64,000 bases of DNA from Amycolatopsis palatopharyngis (lineage in GTDB: Bacteria > Actinomycetota > Actinomycetes > Mycobacteriales > Pseudonocardiaceae). The notes beneath the pieces are model-generated. The model was not told the origin of the DNA. It was given only the letters and a program-made list of their open reading frames with translations, and made no database searches. Location of the stretch: the NCBI RefSeq assembly GCF_003385185.1, contig NZ_PQHZ01000002.1, positions 213,447 to 277,446 on the forward strand. The letters run 5' to 3'. Made by a program: the position numbers and the translations under genes. How positions within the stretch are numbered: position 1 is the first letter of the stretch; every line of letters begins with the position of its first letter. Below, piece after piece: positions 38,201 to 48,580 of this stretch.

Positions 38201-39511
38201 ATGGCCGGTGAGCCGGATGACGATCCGCGCAGGCGGATCCCGCGTACCGACGCCGTGCTCGCGCATCCCGGACTGGCCGAGGCCGAGCGGCTTCTCGGCC
38301 GGACGCTGGTGAAATCCGTCGTGGTGACGGCGCAGGAAAGGGCGCGAGCGGGTGAGATCGCACCGGACGAGGTGCCCGGCGCCGCGCTGGCCGCCCTGCC
38401 GTCCGTGGCCACCGGTGCTCGCGCGGTGCTCAATGCCACCGGGGTGCTCGTGCACACCAACCTCGGCAGGGCGCCGTTGTCGCAGGCCGCGGTCCAGGCG
38501 GTCGTGACCTCGGCAGGCAACACCGACGTCGAGTTCGACCTGAGCACCGGAACACGCGCACGGCGGGGCAGGGAAGCGCTGGCGGCACTCGCCGAGGCCG
38601 TGCCGTCGGCAGGCGACGTGCACGTCGTGAACAACAACGCCGCCGCGCTCCTGCTCTGCGCCCTCGCACTGGCCGCCGAAGGCGGCGAGATCGTGATCAG
38701 CAGGGGCGAGCTGGTGGAGATCGGCGACGGCTTCCGGATCCCCGAACTGCTCGCCTCCACCGGGGCCAGGCTGCGGGAGGTGGGCACGACCAACCGCACA
38801 CACCTCGCCGACTACGCCGATGCGATCGGCCCGGCCACGGCGTTCGTGCTCAAGGTGCACCCGTCGAACTTTCTGGTCTCCGGCTTCACCTCCGAGGTCC
38901 CGCTGGCCGAGCTCAGCGGTCTCGGGGTGCCCGTCGTCGCCGATATCGGCTCCGGGCTGCTGGCTCCACATCCGGCGCTACCCGACGAGCCGGACGCGAC
39001 CAGCGCGTTGCGCGAGGGCGCCCACCTGGTGACGGCCAGCGGCGACAAGTTGCTGGGTGGCCCGCAGGCCGGGCTGCTGCTCGGCGAAGCCGACCTCGTG
39101 CGCCGCCTACGCAGACACCCTGCCGCCCGTGCCCTGCGGGTGGACAAGCTGACCCTCGCGGCGCTGGAAGCGACGCTGCGCGGTCCGGCGCCGCCGGTGC
39201 GGGCCGCGCTGGACACCGAGCTGACCCCGTTGCGCGACCGGGCCGACCGGATCGCGGACAAGCTTCTCGCTGAGGGCGTCGACGCCGTGGCCGTCGAATC
39301 GACGGCGGCCGTAGGCGGGGGCGGTGCCCCCGGCGTGCGTCTGCCCAGCGCCGCTGTCAGCCTGCCAGGAACCTACGCCGCCGTCCTGCGCGTCGCGGAA
39401 CCCGCGGTCGTCGGCCGGATCGAGCGCGGCCGGTGCCTGCTCGACCTGCGCACCGTGCCGGAGGAGTACGACGAGCAGCTGCTGGAGGCCGTTCGCCGAT
39501 GCACGTCGTAG
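38201..39511 (+). CDS. selA: L-seryl-tRNA(Sec) selenium transferase
   Basis: A 436-residue PLP enzyme that converts seryl-tRNA(Sec) to selenocysteinyl-tRNA(Sec). NATGVLVHTNLGRAPLS, NNNAAALLL, ISRGELVEIGDGFRIPE and the PLP-Lys283 in ASGDKLLGGPQAG are the family motifs. GGGAGG at 38186-38191 supports the ATG at 38201, directly after tRNA-Sec. Its end overlaps selB by 13 bp. Confidence 0.96.
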   Translation: MAGEPDDDPRRRIPRTDAVLAHPGLAEAERLLGRTLVKSVVVTAQERARAGEIAPDEVPGAALAALPSVATGARAVLNATGVLVHTNLGRAPLSQAAVQAVVTSAGNTDVEFDLSTGTRARRGREALAALAEAVPSAGDVHVVNNNAAALLLCALALAAEGGEIVISRGELVEIGDGFRIPELLASTGARLREVGTTNRTHLADYADAIGPATAFVLKVHPSNFLVSGFTSEVPLAELSGLGVPVVADIGSGLLAPHPALPDEPDATSALREGAHLVTASGDKLLGGPQAGLLLGEADLVRRLRRHPAARALRVDKLTLAALEATLRGPAPPVRAALDTELTPLRDRADRIADKLLAEGVDAVAVESTAAVGGGGAPGVRLPSAAVSLPGTYAAVLRVAEPAVVGRIERGRCLLDLRTVPEEYDEQLLEAVRRCTS

Positions 39512-41253
39512 CCACCGCGGGCCATGTGGACCACGGAAAGTCCACATTGGTTCAACGGCTGACCGGTATGCAGCCGGACCGGCTGGCCGAGGAAAAGGCC
39601 AGGGGGCTCACCATCGACCTCGGGTTCGCCTGGACCGAACTCGAAGGTGAAACACTGGCCTTTGTGGACGTTCCTGGGCACGAGCGGTTCGTGCCCAACA
39701 TGCTCGCGGGGGTCGGTCCCGTGCCCGCGGTGATGTTCGTGGTCGCCGCGGACGAGGGCTGGATGCCGCAGTCGGAAGAGCATCTCGCCGCGGTGGACGC
39801 GCTCGGCGTCCGCCACGGCCTGCTGGTCGTCACCAAGGCGGACAGGGCGGACCCCGGACCCGCGAAGGAGGAGGCACTGGGCAGGCTCGCCGCGACGAGC
39901 CTCGGCGCGACTCCGGCGGTCGTGGTCAGTGGTCGTACCGGCGAAGGATTCGACGATCTGCACACCGAACTCGCGGCGCTCGTCCGACGGCTGTCCGCAC
40001 CGGAGCGCGATGCCGGCGTCCGCCTCTGGATCGACCGGGCGTTCACAGTCCGGGGGGCAGGCACCGTGGTGACCGGCACGCTCGCGGCCGGAACGCTGCG
40101 CGCCGGTACCTCGTTGACCGTCGCGAGCAGTGGGGAGACCGTCCGGGTTCGCGGCCTGCAGGCGCTCGGCACGGACGTCACCGAAGCCGCCGCCGTGTCA
40201 CGGATCGCGATCAATCTGCGGGGCACCGACCGCGGCCGGGTCGGCAGGGGCGACGCACTGCTCACGCCTGGCGCGTGGCCGTACACCGGCGAGCTGGATG
40301 TGCGCCTGCGTGGCGACGAATCCGCCGCGTTACCCCGCGAACTCGTGCTGCATGTCGGTTCGGCAGCCACGTCCGCCCGCATCCGGCCGCTCGGTGTGGA
40401 CACCGCCCGGCTCACCCTCGCGCACCGGTTGCCGCTGCGGGTCGGCGATATCGGCCTGCTGCGCGATCCGGGACAGCATCGCGTCGCCGCAGGTGTGGAC
40501 GTACTCGACGTCGACCCGCCCCGGCTCGACCGGCGCGGGGCGGCGCGGGCGCGAGCAGTGGAACTCGACGGCGCTGGACCAGCTGAACTGAGCCGCATGC
40601 TGCTCGAGCGGCGCGGGTACGTTCGCGCGGACGAACTGCGAGCGGCCGGTCTGCCCGAAACCGGCCGTCGTGTGGGCGGCTGGCTCGCCGACGAAGCGCG
40701 CTGGAAGGAACTGGCGGCGCGGGCGGAGGACGTCGTGCGGGCCTGGTACGGGCGGGACCCGGTGACCGCGGGGATGCCTGCTGAGGCATTGCGCCGCGAA
40801 CTCGGGCTGCCCGCCGCCGACCTGCTCACCCGGGTGCTCGCCGACACCGGGCTGGAAGTCTCCGGCGGTGTCGTGCGACGCGCGGGCGCCGGACTGCCCC
40901 GTGAGCTCGAACGGCCGGTTGGTGTCCTGGAGTCCCGGTTCGCCGCCGAGCCCTTCCGTGCCCCGGAGGCCGACGAACTGGTGGAGCTGGATCTCGGTCC
41001 CCGTGAGCTGGCTGCCGCCGTTCGCGTCGGGCGGCTGTGCAGGATCGCCGACGGCGTCGTGCTCGGCCCGGACGCGGTGACCAGGGCCGCGCAGGTGCTG
41101 CGAGGGCTGGAGCAGCCGTTCACCGTGAGTCAGGCCCGCCGGGCCCTCGACACCACCCGCAGGGTCGCCGTGCCGCTGCTGGAGCACCTCGACGGGGCAG
41201 GTGTAACCGTGCGGGCCGCCAACGGCACCCGCAGCTGTGCGCCGGGCGCCTGA
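39499..41253 (+). CDS. selB: Selenocysteine-specific elongation factor
   Basis: A 584-residue GTPase that brings Sec-tRNA to UGA codons marked by a SECIS hairpin. G motifs: GHVDHGKST (G1), DVPGHE (G3) and TKAD (G4). After the EF-Tu-like domains 1-3, the C-terminal winged-helix repeats (from about residue 350: LDGAGPAELSRMLLERRGYVRADEL..., VSQARRALDTTRRVAVPLLEHLD) bind the mRNA hairpin. The start ATG lies inside the selA end, so translation is coupled. Confidence 0.96.
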   Translation: MHVVATAGHVDHGKSTLVQRLTGMQPDRLAEEKARGLTIDLGFAWTELEGETLAFVDVPGHERFVPNMLAGVGPVPAVMFVVAADEGWMPQSEEHLAAVDALGVRHGLLVVTKADRADPGPAKEEALGRLAATSLGATPAVVVSGRTGEGFDDLHTELAALVRRLSAPERDAGVRLWIDRAFTVRGAGTVVTGTLAAGTLRAGTSLTVASSGETVRVRGLQALGTDVTEAAAVSRIAINLRGTDRGRVGRGDALLTPGAWPYTGELDVRLRGDESAALPRELVLHVGSAATSARIRPLGVDTARLTLAHRLPLRVGDIGLLRDPGQHRVAAGVDVLDVDPPRLDRRGAARARAVELDGAGPAELSRMLLERRGYVRADELRAAGLPETGRRVGGWLADEARWKELAARAEDVVRAWYGRDPVTAGMPAEALRRELGLPAADLLTRVLADTGLEVSGGVVRRAGAGLPRELERPVGVLESRFAAEPFRAPEADELVELDLGPRELAAAVRVGRLCRIADGVVLGPDAVTRAAQVLRGLEQPFTVSQARRALDTTRRVAVPLLEHLDGAGVTVRAANGTRSCAPGA

Positions 41254-41310
41254 ACCCGCGCCAGCCGGCCGAGCGGCGTCAGTTCCGCTCGCAACGGGTA
41301 CTTCGCTCCC

Positions 41311-42369
41311 ATGACCGTCGTACAACTCCTGGGCCTCGGGTTGATCGTGCTGGTGGCGCTGGACGCCGCCGTGACCGTGCTCCACCCGGACGCCGAAGGG
41401 CTGGTCGCCACGACGATACGGCGGACGGTGTGGCGGGCGACCGCACTGCTGAGTGCGCGGCTGGCCCGTTCCGGCAGGCACGTACTCGGGCTCGCCGGGC
41501 CGCTGATCGTGGCGCTCACCTTCCTCAGCTGGATCGTGCTGAGCACCCTGGGCGTCGCATTGGCGGTCTGGCCCATGCTGGGCACCGACTTCGCGTTGCA
41601 GACCTCGCTCGGGCCGCCCAGCTTCCTCGACGCCATGTACTTCGCGGCAGGCACGACCACCGTGCTCGGATACGGTGACGTGACCCCGTTGTCGACCAGC
41701 GCCCAACTGGTCTCGGTATTCGGTGCGGCGGTCGGTTTCACCATGTTCACCGGAATGGCGACCTACGTGATCGAGATCGTCAGTGGTGTCACCACCAGGA
41801 ACCGGTTCACCCTTGCCATGCACGACGACGTCCGGGACGGCGGGGGTGTCACTGTGCTGGCCGACTGTCTCGCCGAGGCGGGCGCGGGTGAGGCGAGGCA
41901 GCGCTGCCAGAGCTGGACCGAGCACCTGCGTGCCGTCGACGAGATGGTGCACCGGTATCCGCTGGTCGCCTTCACCTATCGCTCCCGCAGGCACGAGTAC
42001 GACCCGGAGCCCGCGCTGCGGCACGTCGCCGAGGCGACGGTGACGGCACTGGTCGCGGCCGGTTACGAGCCGGGCCTGCGCCAGAGCGCGGAGGCATTGT
42101 GCTCAGCACTCACGCGACTGCAGTCCACGATCGCGCAGACCTACCTCGATGGCCGGATCTCGGCACAGCTCGCCGAGCCTGAACCGACGGCTCGGGATCG
42201 CACTGCCGTGGCCGGAGTCGACCGCGCCCTGTCCGGCGCACTCGGCCTGAGTGTGCCCCCGGCCGAGCATCCGCGAGCGGTGGAGACCGTCTGTCGCAGC
42301 AGGACTTTCCTCGCCGGCCTCCATCGCTGGTCGCGTACCGCAACTCCGCCCCAGGAGTGGGACGGCTGA
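41311..42369 (+). CDS. Two-helix potassium channel-like membrane protein with cytosolic domain
   Basis: A 352-residue protein. Membrane helices at about 1-20, 62-88 and 130-155 frame a pore loop with TTTVLGYGDVTP, a K+ selectivity filter variant (VLGYG where TVGYG is usual). The C-terminal about 190 residues are helical and cytoplasmic, without a recognisable RCK domain. It is inserted between the selenocysteine genes and the formate dehydrogenase operon without obvious functional link. There is no strong ribosome-binding site at the ATG. Confidence 0.78.
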   Translation: MTVVQLLGLGLIVLVALDAAVTVLHPDAEGLVATTIRRTVWRATALLSARLARSGRHVLGLAGPLIVALTFLSWIVLSTLGVALAVWPMLGTDFALQTSLGPPSFLDAMYFAAGTTTVLGYGDVTPLSTSAQLVSVFGAAVGFTMFTGMATYVIEIVSGVTTRNRFTLAMHDDVRDGGGVTVLADCLAEAGAGEARQRCQSWTEHLRAVDEMVHRYPLVAFTYRSRRHEYDPEPALRHVAEATVTALVAAGYEPGLRQSAEALCSALTRLQSTIAQTYLDGRISAQLAEPEPTARDRTAVAGVDRALSGALGLSVPPAEHPRAVETVCRSRTFLAGLHRWSRTATPPQEWDG

Positions 42370-42442
42370 GCGCCACACTGCGGGTGCGGCAGTGAGACCT
42401 TAACGTTGGTGAGGTCGGCGGGAACGGCGACCGGAAGCGGTG

Positions 42443-45400
42443 ATGAGTGTGCGGCAGTGGATCGAGGGCTGGCCGGTGATCCGGCAGCTCACCGGCAAGG
42501 ACCGGCTCGGTCTCGGCGCCGCGGCCAAGTCCGATGGGTCGCAGCACCTGCGGGCGCGAGTCGAGGACGCGGACAAGGTCGTCAAGTCGATCTGCCCGTA
42601 CTGCGCGGTGGGTTGCGGACAGCGAATCTACGTCAAGGACGGCGAGGTCTCCCAGATCGAGGGCGATCCCGACTCGCCGATCTCCCGCGGCAGGCTGTGC
42701 CCGAAGGGTGCGGCGAGCAAACAGCTCGTGACCAGTCCAAGCCGTGTCGACCGCGTCCTGTACCGGCGTCCCTACGCTCGCGACTGGGAGTCGCTGTCGC
42801 TCGACGATGCGATGGAGATGATCGCCGACAGGGTCCTCGCCACGCGCAGGGAGACCTGGCAGGACACCGACGAGCACGGGGTTCGGCTCAACCGCACCGA
42901 GGGCTTCGCGAGTCTGGGCGGGGCCACGCTGGACAACGAAGAGAACTACCTGATGAAGAAGCTGTACACGGCGCTCGGCGCGGTACAGATCGAGAATCAG
43001 GCCCGTATTTGACACTCCTCCACGGTTCCCGGTCTGGGGACCTCCTTCGGTCGCGGCGGCGCCACGACGTTCCAGCAGGACCTCGCGAACTCCGACTGCA
43101 TCGTCATCCAGGGTTCGAACATGGCCGAGTGTCATCCGGTCGGCTTCCAATGGGTGATGGAGGCGAAGAAGCGCGGGGCGAAGATCATCCACGTCGATCC
43201 GCGGTTCACCAGGACCAGTGCGCTCGCCGACTCGCATGTGGCGCTGCGCGCGGGCAGTGACATCGCCTTCCTCGGCGGCCTGATCAACCACGTACTGCAG
43301 AACGGCCTCGAGTTCCGCGACTACATCGTGGCCTACACCAACGCAGGGGCGATCCTGCGCGAGGACTTCGCCGACACAGAGGACCTCGACGGGCTGTTCT
43401 CCGGCTACGACCCTGAGGGCCGCCAGTACGACGTGGCCAGCTGGTCCTACGAAGGTGCGGAGGTCGCGCCCGCGGCGGGTAAGCGGGAGGCCTGGATCCC
43501 GGCCGAGGAGGAGATGCGGCGCGACCAGCAGCAACAGGGTGGCGGCCAGCAGCACAAGCAGACCGCGCACGGGGACAGCTACGGCAGTGGCGGTGCGAGC
43601 GTGGGCGCCAAGCCGAAGATCGACCCGACGCTGGAACACCCACGTTGCGTCTACCAGGTGCTCAAGCGCCACTTCGCCCGCTACACCCCGGAGGTGGTCG
43701 CCGACGTCTGTGGCGTTCCCGTCGAGCAGTTCCTCGACGTCGCCGAGGCGGTTACGGCGAACTCGGGGCGCGAGCGGACCACGGCGTGGGTGTACTCCGT
43801 CGGCTGGACACAGCACACGGTCGGCGTGCAGTACATCCGGACCGCGTCGATCCTGCAGGCGCTGCTCGGCAACATGGGCAGGCCTGGCGGCGGAATCCTG
43901 GCCCTGCGCGGGCACGCCAGCATTCAGGGCTCCACCGACATCCCGACGCTGTTCAACATCCTGCCCGGCTACATCCCGATGCCCCACGCCAAGGCGGAGC
44001 TGGACATCGACTCGTTCGTCGGTTCCGACGCGGGCAAAACCGGCTTCTGGGGCAATATGAAGTCCTATGTGGTCAGCCTGCTCAAGGCTTACTGGGGTGA
44101 GCACGCGACAGCGGACAACGACTTCCGCTTCGACCACCTGCCCCGGATAACCGGCGACCACGGGACGTACCAGACCGTCTACAACCAGCTCAAGGGCGAG
44201 TGCAAGGGCTACTTTCTCGTCGGGGAGAACCCTGCCGTCGGGTCGGCCAACGGCAAGTTGCAGCGGCTCGGTATGGCCAATTTGGACTGGCTGGTGGTCC
44301 GGGACCTGCAAATGATCGAGAGCGCGACGTTCTGGAAGGACGGACCGGAGATCGAGACCGGCGAGCTGCGGACCGAGGAAATCGGTACCGAGGTCTTCTT
44401 CCTGCCCGCCGCGTCGCACACCGAGAAGGACGGAACCTTCACCAACACGCAACGACTGCTGCAATGGCACCACAAGGCGGTGGAACCTTCCGGGGACGCG
44501 CGCAGCGAACTGTGGTTCTACTACCACCTCGGCCGGATGATCCGGGAGAAGCTGCGGACGAGTACTGATCCGCGCGACCTGCCGGTGCAGGAACTCACCT
44601 GGTCCTACCCGACGGAGGGAGAGATCGCCGAGCCGAGCGCGGAATCGGTGCTGGCCGAGATCAACGGCAGTGGCCCCAATGGGCCGTTGTCCGGGTATCC
44701 GGAACTGAAGGAGGACGGTTCGACCTCCTGCGGTTGCTGGATCTATTGCGGGGTGTATGCCGACGGCCACAACCACGCGGCGAATAGGCGACCTGGGGAC
44801 GAACAGAGCTGGGTGGCCTCCGGCTGGGGCTGGGCATGGCCTGCCAACCGCAGGATCCTGTACAATCGCGCCTCCGCCGACCCGGAAGGCAGACCGTGGA
44901 GCGAGCGCAAGCGTTACGTCTGGTGGGACGCGGAACAGGGTAAGTGGGTCGGTGCGGACGTGCCCGACTTCGAGGCCACCAAGTCCCCGGACTACGAACC
45001 ACCGGAGGACGCCAAGGCACAGCACGCACTGTCGGGGACCGAGCCGTTCATCATGCAGACCGACGGCCGGGCCTGGCTGTTCGCGCCTGCCGGACTCGCT
45101 GACGGTCCGCTGCCCACCCACTACGAGCCGTTCGAGTCGCCGTTCGACAACCCGCTGTACGGCCAGCAGGAGAACCCCGCCCGTCAGGTTTTCGGTGGCC
45201 CGCACAACCGGTACAACCCGGCGCGCAGCGAGGTGTATCCGTACGTGTTCACCACCTACCGGCTCACCGAGCATCACACCGCGGGCGGAATGAGCCGGAG
45301 CCTGGCCTATTTGTCCGAACTGCAACCCGAGTTCTTTTGCGAGGTTTCTCCGGAACTCGCGACGGAACGCGGTCTCGAACATCTCGGCTGGGCCACGATC

Positions 45401-45703
45401 GTCTCGGCACGTGCGGCGATCGAGGCCAGAGTGCTCGTGACCGAGCGGATGAAACCGCTGCGGGTGCGCGGCCGGACCATGCACCAGGTGGGCCTTCCGT
45501 ATCACTGGGGCCAGAACGGACTGTCCACAGGAGATTCGGCGAACGACCTGCTCTCCGTGGTGCTCGATCCGAACGTGCACATCCAGGAGGCGAAGGCCGC
45601 CACATGTGACATCCGGCCGGGCAGGCGACCCCGTGGCCCGGCCCTGCCGGACCTGGTGCACGAGTACCAGCGTCGGGCGGGAACCGAAGGGAGCGAGACG
45701 TGA
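42443..45703 (+). CDS. fdhA: Formate dehydrogenase alpha subunit, selenoprotein (in-frame UGA at 43010)
   Basis: A 1086-residue molybdopterin enzyme read through TGA at 43010-43012 (Sec190). The flanks ENQARI-U-HSSTVPGLGTSFGRGG align with the Sec site of E. coli FdnG (NQARV-U-HGPTV), and the frame continues uninterrupted to 45703. Cys51, Cys54, Cys58 and Cys86 bind the N-terminal [4Fe-4S] cluster. EFFV-type export cannot be seen: no twin-arginine signal precedes the cluster, unlike FdnG/FdoG, so a cytoplasmic location is likely. A Gln/Gly-rich loop (about 355-375) is unusual. GGAAG at 42433-42437 supports the ATG at 42443. Conventional gene calling would split this into two genes. Confidence 0.95.
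43010..43042 (+). promoter_or_regulatory. Selenocysteine UGA codon with bacterial SECIS hairpin
   Basis: The UGA (43010-43012) is followed 11 bases later by the stem GGTTCCC (43024-43030) / GGGGACC (43036-43042), with one T-G wobble. It closes the loop GGTCT (43031-43035). Stem position and the GGUCU loop match the E. coli fdhF/fdnG SECIS that SelB recognises. Confidence 0.92.
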
Positions 45704-46659
45704 CCGAGATGGGCTACGCGAACCCGCAACCTCGTATGGGGTTCTTCACCGACACCTCGGTGTGTATCGGTTGCAAGGCCTGTGAGGTCGCCTGCAAGGA
45801 GTGGAACCTGGTGCCCGCCGACGGCCCGGGGGACATGGACCTGCTCGGCACCTCGTACGACAACACCGGCGATCTCGGCGCCAACAGCTGGCGGCATGTG
45901 GCCTTCATCGAGCAACGGGTGCCCGCCCGGTCGATGCACGACGACATGGACGTGCTGGCCGCCGCGAGTGTGGGCACCGCCGATCCCGGCACCGGCGCGC
46001 CGTCGTCGAGCACAGCGGAGAGCGTGCGCGGCGACGATCTCGGCATGCCGACGATCGGTGCTCCCCGGCAGGACGTCGTCGATGCCGACTCCGGAGTTCG
46101 CTGGCTGATGTCCTCGGACGTCTGTAAGCACTGCACCAGTGCCGCCTGCCTCGACGTCTGCCCGACAGGCTCGCTGTTCCGCACCGAGTTCGGCACGGTG
46201 GTGGTGCAGGAGGACATCTGCAACGGTTGCGGTTACTGCGTTCCCGCCTGTCCCTACGGGGTGATCGAGAAGCGGGAGAGCGATGGCAGGGCGTTCAAGT
46301 GCACACTGTGCTATGACCGGCTCGGCGCGGGTATGGAACCCGCCTGCGCCAAGGCATGTCCCACCGATTCCATCCAGTTCGGGGAGCTGGACGAACTGCG
46401 GGAGCGGGCCGCGCAGCGGCAACGAACGCTGCACGACGCCGGGGTCAGTGAGGCCCGGCTGTACGGGCACGACCCGGACGACGGGGTCGGCGGTGACGGC
46501 GCGTTCTTCCTGCTGCTCGACGAGCCCGAGGTGTACGGACTCCCACCGGACCCGGTGGTGACCACAAGGGATCTGCCTGCCATGTGGAAGGGAGCCGCCG
46601 CCACCGCACTCGGGGTCGCGGCCGCCGTCGTGGCGTCGTTCCTCGGGGCCGGCCGGTGA
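45700..46659 (+). CDS. fdhB: Formate dehydrogenase beta subunit, four [4Fe-4S] clusters
   Basis: A 319-residue ferredoxin-like electron-transfer subunit. Four cysteine groups are present: CIGCKACEVAC, CKHCTSAACLDVC, CNGCGYCVPAC and CTLCYDR...CAKACP. They bind four [4Fe-4S] clusters as in FdnH. A C-terminal hydrophobic helix (WKGAAATALGVAAAVVASFLGA) can anchor it to the membrane. An acidic, Ser/Thr-rich insertion (about 85-120) is a lineage-specific feature. GTG at 45700 overlaps the fdhA stop by four bases. Confidence 0.93.
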   Translation: MTEMGYANPQPRMGFFTDTSVCIGCKACEVACKEWNLVPADGPGDMDLLGTSYDNTGDLGANSWRHVAFIEQRVPARSMHDDMDVLAAASVGTADPGTGAPSSSTAESVRGDDLGMPTIGAPRQDVVDADSGVRWLMSSDVCKHCTSAACLDVCPTGSLFRTEFGTVVVQEDICNGCGYCVPACPYGVIEKRESDGRAFKCTLCYDRLGAGMEPACAKACPTDSIQFGELDELRERAAQRQRTLHDAGVSEARLYGHDPDDGVGGDGAFFLLLDEPEVYGLPPDPVVTTRDLPAMWKGAAATALGVAAAVVASFLGAGR

Positions 46660-47585
46660 GCCCGCGGCGCGAGCGGGAGATGGCCGAGCCCGCGGAGTTC
46701 CGTTCGTACTACGGCAAACCGATCCTCAAGGAACCTGCGTGGAAGCAGCCTGACGTTCCACTGTACCTCTTCCTCGGCGGCGTGGCCGGTGCCTCCGCAT
46801 CGATGGCCATCGTCGCGCGACCCGCAGGCCACGCGAATCTGGCCAGGGTGGCCACGGTGGCGGCGGGTGCCACATCGGTGGCCAGCGTGGCAGCGCTGAT
46901 CCACGACCTGGGCAGGCCCGAACGTTTTCTGAACATGTTGCGCGTGTTCAAACCGACCTCACCGCTTTCGGTGGGGTCGTGGATACTCGCGCCGTTCTCC
47001 GGACTGGCCAGCGCTGCCGCGCTGAGCACGATCACCGGCCGCCTGCCCAGGCTCGGAGCGCTCGCGGGCGTGAGCGCCGGCCTGCTCGGCCCGGCGATGT
47101 GCACCTACACGGCCGTGCTGCTCGCCGACACCGCGACGCCGGCCTGGCACGAGGGACACCGGCAGCTGCCCGTGCTGTTCGCCGGAAGTGCGTTGACCGG
47201 GGGAGCGGGTGTGGCGCTGCTCGCCGTCACTCCAGCGGAGGCAGTACCGGCGCGCAGGCTCGGGCTTGTGGGTGCGGCGGCGGAACTCGTCGCCTCGTCC
47301 CGGCTGGAGCACGGGCTCGGTGTCGTATCCGAGCCCTACCGCACGGGCAGGGCGGGGGCCTTGCTCAAGGCGAGTAAGGCGTTGACGGTGGCGGGCGCGG
47401 CACTGTCCGTGTTCGGCAGGCGCAACCGGATCGCCTCAGCGATCGCGGGATCGGCGTACCTCGCCGCGGGTTTGTGCACCAGGTTCGGTGTCTACTCGGC
47501 CGGGGTCGAGTCCACCAAGGACCCGAAGTACGTGGTCGTGCCGCAGCGTGAGCGCATGGCGCGGAAGGCGAACGCCAGTACGTAG
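46656..47585 (+). CDS. NrfD/PsrC-type membrane subunit of formate dehydrogenase
   Basis: A 309-residue integral membrane protein with eight or so helices. Residues 15-40 hold SYYGKPILKEPAWKQPDVPLYLFLGG, then LGRPERFLNMLRVFKPTSPLSVGSW, the NrfD-family signature. It probably passes electrons from FdhB to menaquinone, replacing the cytochrome b subunit of FdnI. GTG at 46656 overlaps the fdhB stop. An in-frame ATG at 46680 abuts GGGAG and is less likely. Confidence 0.9.
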   Translation: MSPRREREMAEPAEFRSYYGKPILKEPAWKQPDVPLYLFLGGVAGASASMAIVARPAGHANLARVATVAAGATSVASVAALIHDLGRPERFLNMLRVFKPTSPLSVGSWILAPFSGLASAAALSTITGRLPRLGALAGVSAGLLGPAMCTYTAVLLADTATPAWHEGHRQLPVLFAGSALTGGAGVALLAVTPAEAVPARRLGLVGAAAELVASSRLEHGLGVVSEPYRTGRAGALLKASKALTVAGAALSVFGRRNRIASAIAGSAYLAAGLCTRFGVYSAGVESTKDPKYVVVPQRERMARKANAST

Positions 47586-47628
47586 AACGCGATGACTAGC
47601 CAGGGCGATCTGTGGGTATGCGGTCGTC

Positions 47629-48555
47629 ATGGACGGACGTGTCATGGTGTTCGCGCCCTCGCCTCTGCTGACCGTGACCGTGGAGGATCTCGGCGGCGCG
47701 CCGGATCTGCACCTGCACGCGGGTGGCCAGGGGGTATGGCAGGCACGGATGATCGCCTCGCTCGGGGTCCCGGTGGCGTTGTGCGCCGCACTGGGCGGTG
47801 AGGTGGGGCAGGTGCTGCGGCACCTGCTGGACGAAAGCGGTATCGAGCACGTCCAGGAGCCGGTCACGGCACGCAACGGGGCTTACGTGCACGACCGGCG
47901 GGGGGTCGAACGGCAGGAGATAGCCGACATTCCAGGTGATCCGCTCTCCAGGCACGAACTGGACGCGGTGTACGAAACCGCGCTGTTGCAGGGCATCAAG
48001 AGCACGGTCTCCATCCTCAGTGGTCCTTCGGATCGCCGCACTGTGCCCGCGGAGGTGTACCGGCGGCTGGCCGCGGACCTCAGATCCAACGGCTGCGTCG
48101 TCGTCGCGGACCTCGCGGGGGAGCGGCTCAACGCGGTGCTCGAGGGCGGCCTCGAGCTGGTCAAGGTGAGTCATGAGGAACTGCTGGACGACGGCAGGGC
48201 CGAGTCCGACGACGCGGAATCACTGGTCCGCGGAATGCGCACCCTGCGGGAGGAGGGCGCGGAGACGGTCGTGCTGTCCAGGGCGGGCGAACCCGCGCTG
48301 ATTCTGGCCGGGGACGAGGTGTGGGAGGCGCATATGCCCCGGCTGCACCCGGTGGATCCCCGTGGTGCGGGGGATTCGATGACCGGGGCCATAGCGGCCG
48401 AATTGGCCGTCGGTACGTCGTTGCAGGACGCGATCAAGGTGGGTGCCGCGGCGGGCGCACTCAACGTCACCAGGCACGGCCTCGGGTCGAGCAGCGGCGA
48501 AGGTGTGCGTGACCTCGCGGATCTTGTGGATCTGCGCACCTGGGCCGGGCCGTGA
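47629..48555 (+). CDS. PfkB-family carbohydrate kinase (1-phosphofructokinase-like)
   Basis: A 308-residue ribokinase-fold protein. GGQGVWQARMIASLG is the substrate-side glycine motif, and HPVDPRGAGDSMTGAIAAELA is the ATP/anion-hole signature with the catalytic Asp in GAGDS. The length and overall shape resemble 1-phosphofructokinase or tagatose-6-phosphate kinase. The sugar phosphate is not identifiable. The ribosome-binding site is weak; an internal ATG at 47644 is possible. SurE follows 26 bases downstream. Confidence 0.82.
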   Translation: MDGRVMVFAPSPLLTVTVEDLGGAPDLHLHAGGQGVWQARMIASLGVPVALCAALGGEVGQVLRHLLDESGIEHVQEPVTARNGAYVHDRRGVERQEIADIPGDPLSRHELDAVYETALLQGIKSTVSILSGPSDRRTVPAEVYRRLAADLRSNGCVVVADLAGERLNAVLEGGLELVKVSHEELLDDGRAESDDAESLVRGMRTLREEGAETVVLSRAGEPALILAGDEVWEAHMPRLHPVDPRGAGDSMTGAIAAELAVGTSLQDAIKVGAAAGALNVTRHGLGSSSGEGVRDLADLVDLRTWAGP

Positions 48556-48580
48556 CAGCACCACCGTGAGGAGGATGCCG

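Noticed and set aside
43013..43121. Formate dehydrogenase alpha apparently broken into two genes by a stop at 43010
   Set aside because: The stop is TGA, the frame is identical on both sides, the flanks match known Sec sites, a SECIS hairpin follows, and sel genes are adjacent. It is a selenocysteine codon, not a pseudogene.
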